Positions 52,162-60,944 of a stretch of DNA of 64,000 nt are shown here, piece by piece (the stretch's first letter is position 1; every line of letters starts with the position of its first letter). The stretch covers positions 38,903 through 102,902 of the forward strand of contig JAEEWS010000004.1 in assembly GCA_016287765.1 (NCBI GenBank), given 5' to 3'. The notes under the pieces were generated by a model. It saw nothing but the letters and a program-made list of their open reading frames with translations. It searched no databases and was not told the origin of the DNA. The stretch is from Lachnospiraceae bacterium (lineage in GTDB: Bacteria; Bacillota_A; Clostridia; Lachnospirales; Lachnospiraceae). The position numbers were made by a program, and so were the translations under genes.

Positions 52162-52885
52162 AAATTTCCTTGTATACAGAATTGTTTTTAAGAAGCTCTT
52201 CATGAGTTCCTATGCCTGCCATTTTGCCGTCTTCAAGCACAATGATCTTATCTGCGTGAAGAACGGATGCGGTACGCTGTGAAACTATAAAGACCGTCAT
52301 ATCCTTAAGTTCCTTAACAGCTTCTCTTAAACGCCTGTCCGTTGCATAGTCAAGTGCCGAAGAAGAATCGTCCAGTACCAGGATCTCAGGTTTTCTGACC
52401 AGTGCCCTTGCTATCATGAGCCTCTGCTTCTGTCCTCCGGAAAGGTTGGTTCCTTTTTCCGATACCTTTTCATTTAAGCCACCGGCTTTTTCCATAACAA
52501 AATCCAGCCCCTGAGATATCCTTAAGGCTTCCTTCACATCCTCTTCCGTGGCATCGGGCGCTCCGAAGGCAACATTTTCGAATATGGTGCCTTTAAACAT
52601 ATAGTAGTGCTGAAAACAAAAGCCAACTTTTTCCTTAAGCTCCGAAAGATCATACTCCTTCACGTTTTTACCGTTTACCAGCACTTCGCCTTCAGCTGCG
52701 GGATAAAACCCCGGTATCAGGCTTACAAGCGTGGTCTTGCCACTGCCGGTACTGCCTATTATGCCTATGGTCTCACCTTTTTCTGCGGTAAAGGATATAT
52801 CCTCCAGAGAGTAGTCTCCCGCTCCCGCATATTTCATATATACATTTTTAAATTCAACGCTCTTCACCGATCTCAAAAACCTCAC
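52136..52885 (-). CDS. ABC exporter ATPase domain, separate from its membrane domain
   Basis: 249 residues from a GTG at 52885 (a second GTG at 52867 is possible). Only the ATPase part: Walker A GSTGSGKTT, signature LSGGQKQR, Walker B LVLDDSSS in which the catalytic Glu is Asp (the degenerate site of a heterodimeric exporter). The upstream gene encodes only the membrane part; frames are offset by one base and the usual ~15-residue linker is absent, so this looks like one gene broken in the linker. Otherwise it may function as separate subunits, because the start overlaps the stop. Confidence 0.75.
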   Translation of the reverse strand: MRFLRSVKSVEFKNVYMKYAGAGDYSLEDISFTAEKGETIGIIGSTGSGKTTLVSLIPGFYPAAEGEVLVNGKNVKEYDLSELKEKVGFCFQHYYMFKGTIFENVAFGAPDATEEDVKEALRISQGLDFVMEKAGGLNEKVSEKGTNLSGGQKQRLMIARALVRKPEILVLDDSSSALDYATDRRLREAVKELKDMTVFIVSQRTASVLHADKIIVLEDGKMAGIGTHEELLKNNSVYKEIYESCTKEQ

Positions 52886-53804
52886 TGATCCTATTCGCCG
52901 AAGCCAGAGACTTCGTAAGTAATATGATAAGGTCTGCCAGCTTTATAAGCTCAACCAATATCTGGGACATATAGTTTACTATGGCGATCAGCTCACCTTT
53001 TGTAAGCTCACCCAGGTTAACCTCAACCGCACCGCCGTATAAAATGGCAATAAGCGCGGCATTGACTATAATAAAGGTAATGGGATTTAAAAGTGAGGAT
53101 ACCTTGGAAGAAAATACTGCCTTTGAGGCATAGTCTTCCGTTTCGCTTTTAAATCTTTCCACTTCCTTCTTCTGCATATTAAAGGCTCTGATCACTCTAA
53201 GGCCGTCAAGGTTTTCATTGGCGGTAAGAAGACTTTTATCAAGAGCCGCCTGAACCTTGGCATACAAAGGTACCGTCCCAAGCATGATACCGAAGACTAT
53301 CACGGAAAGTAAAGGGATAGCCACACAGAAATAAAGCGCACTCTTTGCGTCAATGGTGAAGGCCATGATCGCAGCGCCAAACACAATGAAGGGAGATCTT
53401 AAGAACAATCTCAGAGTCATGTTTATCCCTGTCTGGAGCTTGTCCGCATCCGCTGTCATACGGTTAATAAGGGTCGCATTACCCACAGTATCCAGTTCCG
53501 AAAAGCTTAGGGTCTGAATGTGCCTGAAAAGGGCTGATTTAAGATCCTTAGAAAATCCCACCGCTGTTTTGGCCGCAAAGAACTGAGCCGTTACCGACAT
53601 GAGGAGTCCCGCTGCCCCCAATCCCACAAGGATCAGGCCATGCTTAAGTATAAAGGACTTATCACCATTTTCTATGCCCACGTCTATTATAGCGGTCATA
53701 ACAAGGGGTACAAAAAGTTCCAGTACCGCTTCAAACATCTTGAAAAGCGGTGCCGGAATAGCTACTTTTACATAAGGTTTAAAAAATCTCATTAACTTTC
53801 TCAT
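52854..53804 (-). CDS. ABC exporter membrane domain without ATPase
   Basis: 316 residues from the ATG at 53804 (another ATG is 12 bases downstream). Six membrane helices and the ABC type-1 layout; it ends with the SANRISEVFEIGEER helix, where a full protein would continue into the ATPase. The promoter at 53812-53840 puts the transcription start near 53805, so the mRNA would be nearly leaderless. Confidence 0.7.
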   Translation of the reverse strand: MRKLMRFFKPYVKVAIPAPLFKMFEAVLELFVPLVMTAIIDVGIENGDKSFILKHGLILVGLGAAGLLMSVTAQFFAAKTAVGFSKDLKSALFRHIQTLSFSELDTVGNATLINRMTADADKLQTGINMTLRLFLRSPFIVFGAAIMAFTIDAKSALYFCVAIPLLSVIVFGIMLGTVPLYAKVQAALDKSLLTANENLDGLRVIRAFNMQKKEVERFKSETEDYASKAVFSSKVSSLLNPITFIIVNAALIAILYGGAVEVNLGELTKGELIAIVNYMSQILVELIKLADLIILLTKSLASANRISEVFEIGEER

Positions 53805-53811
53805 AACGGAT

Positions 53812-53840
53812 ATTATACGATCCGACAACCTGTTTGTAAA
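53812..53840 (-). promoter_or_regulatory. Sigma-A promoter of the ABC exporter
   Basis: On the minus strand TTTACA (53835-53840), 17-base spacer, perfect TATAAT (53812-53817). Confidence 0.7.
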
Positions 53841-53874
53841 GGAAACAGGGCCATTTTTAGCCAAATTTAATGAT

Positions 53875-56154
53875 TTATCCCAGCCACTTGGTCATTACTT
53901 CTCTCAATCTGTTAAGATCCACGGGCTTTGCAATGTGCTCGTTCATTCCCGAATTCTTCGCTTCCTGTACATCTGCCATAAATGCATTTGCAGTCATGGC
54001 GATAATGGGTATAGTCTTGGCATCGTTAATAGGCAGGGCACGTATTGCCTTGGTTGCATCATAACCGTTCATTATAGGCATCTGGATATCCATAAAAATG
54101 ATATCGTAATAATCGGAACCGCGATCCGAAACGATCTCTACAGCCTCTGCACCGTTGGAAACACATTCGGTCTCAACGCCGGTCATTTCCAGAAGTTCCT
54201 TGGCGATCTCCGTGTTAAGCTCATTATCTTCGACAAGAAGAGCTCTTCTTCCCACGAACCTGATCTCCTTAAAGGCCTTTATCTCCTGTTCCTTTCTCTC
54301 GGGCTTTTCGTCCCCCAGCATCTGATGGAGAGCGCTGACCACCCTGGATTTAAAGAGAGGCTTTGAAATAAAAGCTTTGACCCCCAGTCTTCTGGCCTCT
54401 ATCTCAATATCCGTCCAGTCATAGGCAAAGACAGCAAAAACAGGGGCTTTGTCACCCAGTTTTTCATTTATGGCACGTATAGCCTTAAGGCCGTCAACCT
54501 CAGGCATTTTCCAGTCAACCAGTGCAAGTTTGAACGGATCTCCATTCTCGGCTTCCGAAACCACAAGGTCTATAGCTTCTTTTCCGCCGTAGGCACTCTG
54601 AGATCTCATGCCTAAGTTTCTCAGCATGGAACTGTTATTTTCGGCAGATACACGGTTGTCATCCACCACAAGTATATGCAGATCATTAAAATTATTATTC
54701 TTTTCTTCTTCGCTTTCCTGTACCTTTAAGCAGAAGGTGGCGGTAAACTTGGTTCCCTTTCCGAGGGCGCTTTCCACCATGATATCGCCGTTCATCATAT
54801 TGATGATGTTCTTCGCAATGGCCAGACCCAGCCCTGTTCCCTGAACATTCTTGGTCTTTTCGTTATATTCTCTGGAGAAGGGTTCGAATATATGACGCTG
54901 GAACTCTTCTGACATGCCTATGCCGTTATCCTCTATAACGAACTCATAGCAACCGGTACCGTTTTTAATAAACTTCTCAAAAATGGACATCTTTATCCTG
55001 CCGTGCTCATCGGTGTATTTAACCGCATTTCCGGTAAGATTCAGGAACACTTCTTCCAGTCTGGTAGGGTCTCCTATTACCTTTTCATGTTCAACGTTAA
55101 GTACATTGCATATAAAATCCTGATGCTTTGCATCTGTTTGAGGATGTATCATGGTAACCAGATTATCCATAAGATCGGAAAGAGAGAAATCCTCTTCCGA
55201 CAATTCCAGTCTTCCGGTATCGATCCTGGACATATCCAGAACATCATTTATAAGCATAAGAAGATGCTTACTGGATTCGGATATCTTATCAAGGCAATAG
55301 GCAACTCTTTCCTTATCGTCGATCCTGGTAAGAGCCAATGCTGTCATTCCCACGATACCGTTCATGGGCGTTCTGATATCATGGCTCATTCTGGAAAGGA
55401 AATCGGACTTTGCACTGTTGGCGCTGTTGGCTGCATCCAGTGCACTCTTTAACGCTTCCTGCATCTGAAGTTCATGACGTTTCTGGGCATCTATCTTCTG
55501 GAAGCCCAAAAGCATCTTGGTAACTTTTTTCTTTTCGTCTCTTTCCGAAGCTATCAAATAGGTTCTGGTCCATCCCACATAGTTACTGATGAACTCTGTG
55601 GTTATGCTCTTCTGATCTCCCAGTCTTTTGTCAACGGTAAAGATATCGCCGAATTCATAGAGATCTTCATGGAATTCGGGAGATACGGTTTCAGATACAA
55701 AGCGTTTATAAGCTGAAGAAAACCTGCCCCTTTCTCCCATGATAAAGGTAATAAAATCCTGAGGCAGGATCTCATAGAAGCTGTCCTCTTTAACATCGAT
55801 AAAACATACATAATAAAATATGGTGCTGAAGGAATTAATGATCAAGCCCTGATTTTCCACAGATCTGGCTCCCGTAGCCAATTTTTGCATGCCTTCCGCC
55901 AGATCCCTGGAACTGCTGATGGTAAGAACACAATAGACCACTCCGCCCGCAACAATGGACAAAAGAAAAGCAATAACTGCCAGTATCTGGAACCATCCGT
56001 TATAGACGATGCTGGATTCGGGATAATACTCCTCAACACTTAGAGCCACCGCTATAAAGATAGCCGCAAAAATAAGCCCGACAATCAAAATAACTATCGA
56101 ACTTACAACCTGTACATATATGCTTTTTTTCTTGTTTACATCAGCTTTTGCCAT
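53875..56154 (-). CDS. Hybrid histidine kinase with two receiver domains
   Basis: 759 residues. Two membrane segments (about 11-37 and 53-75), a long linker or sensor region, DHp box FLSRMSHDIRTPMNGIVGM (His intact, about 258-266), HATPase (GTGLGLAIAKNIINMMNG near 435), then receiver 1 (Asp in ALVDWKMPEVDG) and receiver 2 (Asp in FMDIQMPIMNG). The second receiver strongly resembles that of the hybrid kinase at 41.8 kb, so the two are relatives. It starts 34 bases after tRNA-Leu. Confidence 0.9.
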   Translation of the reverse strand: MAKADVNKKKSIYVQVVSSIVILIVGLIFAAIFIAVALSVEEYYPESSIVYNGWFQILAVIAFLLSIVAGGVVYCVLTISSSRDLAEGMQKLATGARSVENQGLIINSFSTIFYYVCFIDVKEDSFYEILPQDFITFIMGERGRFSSAYKRFVSETVSPEFHEDLYEFGDIFTVDKRLGDQKSITTEFISNYVGWTRTYLIASERDEKKKVTKMLLGFQKIDAQKRHELQMQEALKSALDAANSANSAKSDFLSRMSHDIRTPMNGIVGMTALALTRIDDKERVAYCLDKISESSKHLLMLINDVLDMSRIDTGRLELSEEDFSLSDLMDNLVTMIHPQTDAKHQDFICNVLNVEHEKVIGDPTRLEEVFLNLTGNAVKYTDEHGRIKMSIFEKFIKNGTGCYEFVIEDNGIGMSEEFQRHIFEPFSREYNEKTKNVQGTGLGLAIAKNIINMMNGDIMVESALGKGTKFTATFCLKVQESEEEKNNNFNDLHILVVDDNRVSAENNSSMLRNLGMRSQSAYGGKEAIDLVVSEAENGDPFKLALVDWKMPEVDGLKAIRAINEKLGDKAPVFAVFAYDWTDIEIEARRLGVKAFISKPLFKSRVVSALHQMLGDEKPERKEQEIKAFKEIRFVGRRALLVEDNELNTEIAKELLEMTGVETECVSNGAEAVEIVSDRGSDYYDIIFMDIQMPIMNGYDATKAIRALPINDAKTIPIIAMTANAFMADVQEAKNSGMNEHIAKPVDLNRLREVMTKWLG

Positions 56155-56187
56155 GACCTATACCTTCTTTTCACCCCTAATATCAAG

Positions 56188-56269
56188 TGCGGATAACAGG
56201 ACTTGAACCTGCACGTCTGTTGACAATAGAACCTAAATCTATCGCGTCTGCCAATTCCGCCATATCCGC
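56188..56269 (-). tRNA. tRNA-Leu (anticodon UAG)
   Basis: 82 bases, class II with a long variable arm. Acceptor GCGGATA pairs with TATCCGC, discriminator A at 56188; anticodon loop TTTAGGT in a stem ATAGA/TCTAT gives UAG. CCA is not encoded. Only 16 bases separate it from the EAL gene and 33 from the downstream kinase; no own promoter is evident. Confidence 0.95.
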
Positions 56270-56276
56270 AAGATTC

Positions 56277-56300
56277 AAGGCAGGTTTACAGACCTGCCTT
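56277..56300 (-). other. Inverted repeat over the EAL stop codon
   Basis: 9-bp stem (56277-56285 with 56292-56300, loop of 6) spanning the stop codon of the EAL gene, directly before tRNA-Leu. It lacks a good T-run, so it may be a weak terminator or processing site. Confidence 0.45.
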
Positions 56301-58190
56301 ATCATTATCGGTTTCCAGGAAATTAATGTAATCACCTCTTGTTAGAGGCTTAGAATAATAATATCCTTGAATATAGGAAACTCCCAGAGTACTGATCTCA
56401 TCAGCCTGCTCTTTTGTTTCCACTCCTTCGGCCACTATCTCAAACCCCATATCCTGTAACATCTTAATGGTCGAAGTCATAATGTGCTTAGCCTTGTCAT
56501 TTACAAAGTAAGCATTTATCATTTCCCTGTCAAACTTAACGATCTTAACGGGCATATCCATAATATAATTCAGATTGGAATTGCCCGTTCCGAAATCATC
56601 CAGGGAGAAGGTAACTCCGTATATCATGAGTTCCTTCATATTCTTCAAAAGTATATTCTTCTCGGCAACCGATCCCGTCTCGGTTATCTCGAGATTGATC
56701 CACGCAGGATCCACATGATTCTTATTCATGATGGAAACAAAGGAATCAGCCAGACACTCGTAGGAACATTGTACAGTGGAAAGATTGACCTCAATGTACT
56801 TAACATCGAATCTTTCATTAAGCATCTCTCTGGAAAGGAGCTGACATGTCTTTTCAAACACTATCTCTCCTATCTTTATGATGGTACCGTTCTTTTCAGC
56901 CACGGGAATAAACAGTCCCGGAGGAACGATGGAGCCGTCTTCTCTTCGGATCCTTGCGAGAGCTTCCGCAGAAACAAACCTTTTTTCCTTTATGGAATAG
57001 ATAGGCTGATAGAAAGCTTCGATCCTGTCATTGTCTATGGCATCACGGATGATCTCCTCCATTTCCCTTTCCTTGACAAGTTCGGTAAGAGAAGAAGGCA
57101 TTACTATATTGACTTCATTTACATTTGTGCCTGAATAGCCGATAAAGCGAATGGCCTGGGAAAGTGAATCCCAACCGTCAAATTCCATGGAATTGGGTAC
57201 ATACATATATCTTGTGGGCAGGATAACATTCTTCTTGGAACCCCAGCCGTAGTTAAAGCGCTCCCTGATCAATTCCAATGCATCATTGGCATTATCCTTC
57301 TGTTCGAATGCCATACAATATTCACTGTCATTGATAATGAAGATATCGCCCTTTTCAAAGCTCATTATGTATCTGTTGATCTCTTCCTGGATATCAGACT
57401 CAAGGCTCATCTTCTTGCTTGCATTTCCGTAGGGTGAGATCTCCAAATAAACCAACGAGAATCTCTTTCCGTTGTTAAAATGCTGATTGGCATATAAGGA
57501 CAAGGCATTTTCGTTGAAAAAGCCCGTATTTCTGTCAAGGTTGGATTCGGGATTTTCCAGAGCGAAGTAAATGATGGTTACTCCCAGGGAAGCGCCGAAA
57601 CTTACGATAAGCAGTTCACTGTTAAAGAACTGGATGAGGGCCGCGGCTATCCATGTGGCTATCCACATGTACACCACCTTGCGTCTGTTGATGTTTACTA
57701 TTCTCTTGTTCATCTCGGTGGTGACAACGATCATAACGATCACAAGCGCAACACAGATGTAGGTGGCAATGGTGGAAGGACCTTCCGTGTACTTGGCCAC
57801 TCCGTTTTCATCATAAGCGATCCTGATGGGAAGAGCAAAAATGACGGTACACATGACCACCCAGGATATATAAACCCTGACCATGGCTGTCTTGTATTCT
57901 TTGTTGAGCTTATAAACATCGGCGCAGAGATATCTGAGTCCGAATATACACACGCTAAGAAGGGATGCCACATAGAGTTTGCAGACGATCTCCACAAAAA
58001 AGTCAGGCAAAGTGGCTTCATGGTTAATGCAGAATATGGAAAGCATATCCAGCAAGGTACAGATCAAGGTGGTCAAAACAAGTTCAAGATAGTTTTGTCC
58101 CGTTTTGATCAAAATCTTCCTTCTGAACGAATAAAAATATACTATTGTCGCCAAGAGTGTCAATCCACAGCATTGTGACAGTATACTCAT
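56286..58190 (-). CDS. Membrane EAL-domain c-di-GMP phosphodiesterase with degenerate GGDEF
   Basis: 634 residues from the ATG at 58190 (perfect GGAGG, 5-base spacing; a TTG 4 codons up is less likely). N-terminal seven-helix membrane sensor (about 1-210), a GGDEF-like domain with no GGDEF signature (about 215-360), and an intact EAL domain: SAEALARI, NLEITETG, LDDFGTGNSNLNYI, FDREMI, EGVET and QGYYYSKP. It should hydrolyse c-di-GMP. The PilZ protein at 49.7 kb is a possible reader. Confidence 0.92.
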   Translation of the reverse strand: MSILSQCCGLTLLATIVYFYSFRRKILIKTGQNYLELVLTTLICTLLDMLSIFCINHEATLPDFFVEIVCKLYVASLLSVCIFGLRYLCADVYKLNKEYKTAMVRVYISWVVMCTVIFALPIRIAYDENGVAKYTEGPSTIATYICVALVIVMIVVTTEMNKRIVNINRRKVVYMWIATWIAAALIQFFNSELLIVSFGASLGVTIIYFALENPESNLDRNTGFFNENALSLYANQHFNNGKRFSLVYLEISPYGNASKKMSLESDIQEEINRYIMSFEKGDIFIINDSEYCMAFEQKDNANDALELIRERFNYGWGSKKNVILPTRYMYVPNSMEFDGWDSLSQAIRFIGYSGTNVNEVNIVMPSSLTELVKEREMEEIIRDAIDNDRIEAFYQPIYSIKEKRFVSAEALARIRREDGSIVPPGLFIPVAEKNGTIIKIGEIVFEKTCQLLSREMLNERFDVKYIEVNLSTVQCSYECLADSFVSIMNKNHVDPAWINLEITETGSVAEKNILLKNMKELMIYGVTFSLDDFGTGNSNLNYIMDMPVKIVKFDREMINAYFVNDKAKHIMTSTIKMLQDMGFEIVAEGVETKEQADEISTLGVSYIQGYYYSKPLTRGDYINFLETDNDKAGL

Positions 58191-58203
58191 TTTTGCCTCC
58201 AAA

Positions 58204-58222
58204 ATGCCTTTTCAAAAGGCAT
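58204..58222 (-). promoter_or_regulatory. Palindrome next to the EAL ribosome site
   Basis: 19-base palindrome (ATGCCTTTT ... AAAAGGCAT) immediately before GGAGG. It may fold and limit translation. Confidence 0.35.
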
Positions 58223-58248
58223 ATATCCATTAAAACACATACATAAAA

Positions 58249-58277
58249 ATTATAATCTTTTAGTCGAAAAAAAACAA
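58249..58277 (-). promoter_or_regulatory. Sigma-A promoter of the EAL gene
   Basis: On the minus strand TTGTTT (58272-58277), 17-base spacer, perfect TATAAT (58249-58254). Confidence 0.65.
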
Positions 58278-58295
58278 TAAAAAATTCCTAATACA

Positions 58296-58775
58296 TCAAA
58301 CTCCTCTGCTGAGTCCCGTAATCCCCGTTCTGGCTATCTCCAGTATCCTGTAATCGGAAAGGAGTTTTAAAAACGCCTCAAGCTTTGACTGATCTCCGGT
58401 AAGCTCCGCTATAAGGGAATCAGGTGTTACATCCACGATCTTCGCCCTGAATATCTCGGCTATGGAGATCACACCCTGTCTTGCTTCTTTGGTAGCCGCT
58501 ATCTTTACCAGGATCAATTCCCTGTAAACGGAAGAAGAAGGGTCCAGTTCCTTAACTTCCTTAACATCCTCCAGTTTTTCAACCTGCTTCTTTATCTGAT
58601 CCAGGATCTGTTCATCTCCCGTAACCACAACAGTCATTCTGGAATACTCCGGATTTTCCGTTTCCCCCACCGTAAGGCTGTCAATATTATATCCTCTCCT
58701 TGAAAACAAACCCGACACACGGCTCAATACGCCGAATGTATTGTCTACAAAGATGGACAGGACCATTTTTCTCAT
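58296..58775 (-). CDS. ilvH: Acetolactate synthase small (regulatory) subunit
   Basis: Regulatory subunit for branched-chain amino acid synthesis; binds valine. 159 residues: ACT domain start MVLSIFVDNTFGVLSRVSGLFSRRGYNIDSLTVGET near 5-40, then AELTGDQSKLEAFLKLL. The large subunit ilvB is not adjacent. Last gene of an operon from the pseudouridine synthase. Confidence 0.93.
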   Translation of the reverse strand: MRKMVLSIFVDNTFGVLSRVSGLFSRRGYNIDSLTVGETENPEYSRMTVVVTGDEQILDQIKKQVEKLEDVKEVKELDPSSSVYRELILVKIAATKEARQGVISIAEIFRAKIVDVTPDSLIAELTGDQSKLEAFLKLLSDYRILEIARTGITGLSRGV

Positions 58776-58807
58776 TTTTTCCCTCCTGAGATCAACTCCT
58801 CCGGCCT

Positions 58808-59938
58808 TTAAAGCCGGGCCATATTCCTGAAATCACCGATAATGTCCTTTAATGCATCCACAGTGATATCCGCTTCCTCTTTTGTATTCTCTCCGTTTAG
58901 CGAAAACCTTAAAGACGAATTACATCTCTTTTCCGAAAAGCCCATTGCCTTAAGCACATGTGAAGCTTCTCCGCTTCTTGACGTGCAGGCGGAGCCTGTG
59001 GATGCGCAGATTCCCAAAGAAGAAAGCCTCATTATCACACTGTCTCCCGCGATCCCTTCAAAGCTCACGTTAAACGTCCCGGGGAGTCTTACTTCTGCTC
59101 TGCCGTTTAAGGCACTTCCGGGTATCTCCTTTAATATCCTTCCGGTCATATATTCTCTCAACCGGCTTACTGCCGTTTCATCATCCCGTTCTTTAAAAGC
59201 CGCGGCAAAACCTGCTATACCCGGCACATTTTCAGTTCCCGACCGCATTCCTCTTTCCTGTCCTCCTCCGAAGATCAGGGGAGGAATATCCGCTTCAAAG
59301 CTTTTATATAAAAGTCCGGTTCCTTTGGGTCCTCCTGTCTTATGGGCCGAAGCGCTCAAAAGATCTATGTTTAAACTCTTAACGTCTATATCCAGATGTC
59401 CGAAGGCCTGAACCGCATCGGTGTGAAAAAGGGTTCTGTGTTTTTTACAGATCTTACCCAATTCATCGATCCTTTGAATAACACCTGTCTCATTGTTGGC
59501 ATACATGACCGAGACCAGAATGGTATCGGGCCTGAGGGCTCTTTCCAGCTCTTCGGGATCAAGGACCCCTTCCGGGTCCACATCCAGATAAGTCACCTGA
59601 AATCCCTTTTTCTCCAGATCTTTACATGCATTGAGCACGGCATGATGCTCAGTTTTCTGGGTTATCAGGTGCCTTCCTTTTTCTTTTAACGCTTCTGCTG
59701 CTCCAAAAAGAGCCCAGTTATCGCTTTCCGTACCCCCGGAGGTAAAGAAGATCTCATCTCTGTCACAATTAAGACCTTCCGCAAAAACCTCCCGCGCTTC
59801 CTCCATTTTCCATCTTGCTTTTCCGGCTTCAAGATAAACGGCGGAAGGATTGGCATACTCTTCAGTGAGCAGAGGCAACATGGCATCAAGGGCTTTTTTC
59901 TTTAATTTTGTTGTGGCTGCATTATCAAGATAGATCAT
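58808..59938 (-). CDS. Cysteine desulfurase (NifS/IscS-like)
   Basis: Pyridoxal-phosphate enzyme that takes sulfur from cysteine for Fe-S or thionucleoside synthesis. 376 residues: start MIYLDNAATTKLKKKAL, PLP Lys in SASAHKTGGPKGTG near 202, and catalytic Cys in GSACTSRSGE near 320. No iscU or thiI is next to it. It precedes ilvH in the operon. Confidence 0.93.
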   Translation of the reverse strand: MIYLDNAATTKLKKKALDAMLPLLTEEYANPSAVYLEAGKARWKMEEAREVFAEGLNCDRDEIFFTSGGTESDNWALFGAAEALKEKGRHLITQKTEHHAVLNACKDLEKKGFQVTYLDVDPEGVLDPEELERALRPDTILVSVMYANNETGVIQRIDELGKICKKHRTLFHTDAVQAFGHLDIDVKSLNIDLLSASAHKTGGPKGTGLLYKSFEADIPPLIFGGGQERGMRSGTENVPGIAGFAAAFKERDDETAVSRLREYMTGRILKEIPGSALNGRAEVRLPGTFNVSFEGIAGDSVIMRLSSLGICASTGSACTSRSGEASHVLKAMGFSEKRCNSSLRFSLNGENTKEEADITVDALKDIIGDFRNMARL

Positions 59939-59986
59939 GTTTTTATCTTTGCGAACCGGATCACGGATCCGGATGCACTCCGCATT

Positions 59987-60892
59987 TTACAGTTCGTAAG
60001 GTGTTACCTGGTAAACATAATAGTTTACCCAGTTGGTGTACAGGGCATTGGCATGACCTCTCCAGGAAAGTACCGGCTCCTTTTTGGGGTCGTCATCGGG
60101 ATAGTAATTTTTCGGAATATCGGGGTTGATACCTTTTCCCAGATCCCTCTTGTATTCCTTATCGAGAGTTATTCTGTCATACTCCGGATGTCCCATCACA
60201 AATATCCTTCTTTTGCGTCTGTCCATACAAAGAAAAATACCTGCTTCGTCCGACTCGGCCATGACCATGAGTCTCTTGTCTTTTTTGATCATTTCATTAT
60301 CCGATTCCGTGTATCTGGAATGGGGGATATTAAAAACGTCGTCAAACCCACGTACCAAAGGTTCTTTTCTGTTCATCACCCTGTGACTGTATATGCCTGA
60401 AAGCTTCTTTCCCAGTTCCTTTTTCGGAATACCGTAATGGTAATAGAGTCCCGCCTGTGCTCCCCAGCAGATGTGAAGTGTGGAGGTTACATTTTTTTCC
60501 GACCAGGCCATTATATTTTTAAGTTCATCCCAGTAGGCCACTTCCTCGAAGGGCATGAGTTCCACCGGTGCACCTGTTATTATCATTCCGTCGAACTTCA
60601 CATTTTTCACGTCTTCATAGGTCATATAGAAGGTATCCAGATGGCTGGTAGCCGTGTTGTGTCCCACATAGGATGCCGTGGTAAGGAAGGTCAGATCCAG
60701 CTGCAGGGGCGTGTTGGAAAGACTTCTCATCAGCTGTACTTCGGTGTCCTCCTTTAAGGGCATAAGGTTTAGGATAGCGATCTTAAGCGGTCTTATATCC
60801 TGGGTAACGGCTCTTTTTTCGTCCATGACGAAAATATTTTCTTTTTCCAATACCTTCTTTGCCGGAAGGTCATTCTGAACTTTAATGGGCAT
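59987..60892 (-). CDS. metA: Homoserine O-acyltransferase MetA (probably acetyl-CoA type)
   Basis: Acylates homoserine for methionine synthesis. 301 residues. Motifs: PIKVQNDLPAKKVLEKENIFVM at the N-terminus, ITGAPVELMPFEEVAYWDEL near 105-125, and catalytic Cys in HICWGAQAGLYYHYGI near 142. The Glu after GAPV is at the position known to select acetyl-CoA in bacilli MetA (Gly selects succinyl-CoA in E. coli), so it is probably an O-acetyltransferase. It lies between ligA and the cysteine desulfurase. Confidence 0.95.
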   Translation of the reverse strand: MPIKVQNDLPAKKVLEKENIFVMDEKRAVTQDIRPLKIAILNLMPLKEDTEVQLMRSLSNTPLQLDLTFLTTASYVGHNTATSHLDTFYMTYEDVKNVKFDGMIITGAPVELMPFEEVAYWDELKNIMAWSEKNVTSTLHICWGAQAGLYYHYGIPKKELGKKLSGIYSHRVMNRKEPLVRGFDDVFNIPHSRYTESDNEMIKKDKRLMVMAESDEAGIFLCMDRRKRRIFVMGHPEYDRITLDKEYKRDLGKGINPDIPKNYYPDDDPKKEPVLSWRGHANALYTNWVNYYVYQVTPYEL

Positions 60893-60944
60893 TTCAAGTC
60901 TCCTGTCTGCAAGCCAAGAGGATCATCAACGCGAAAAGCGGATC

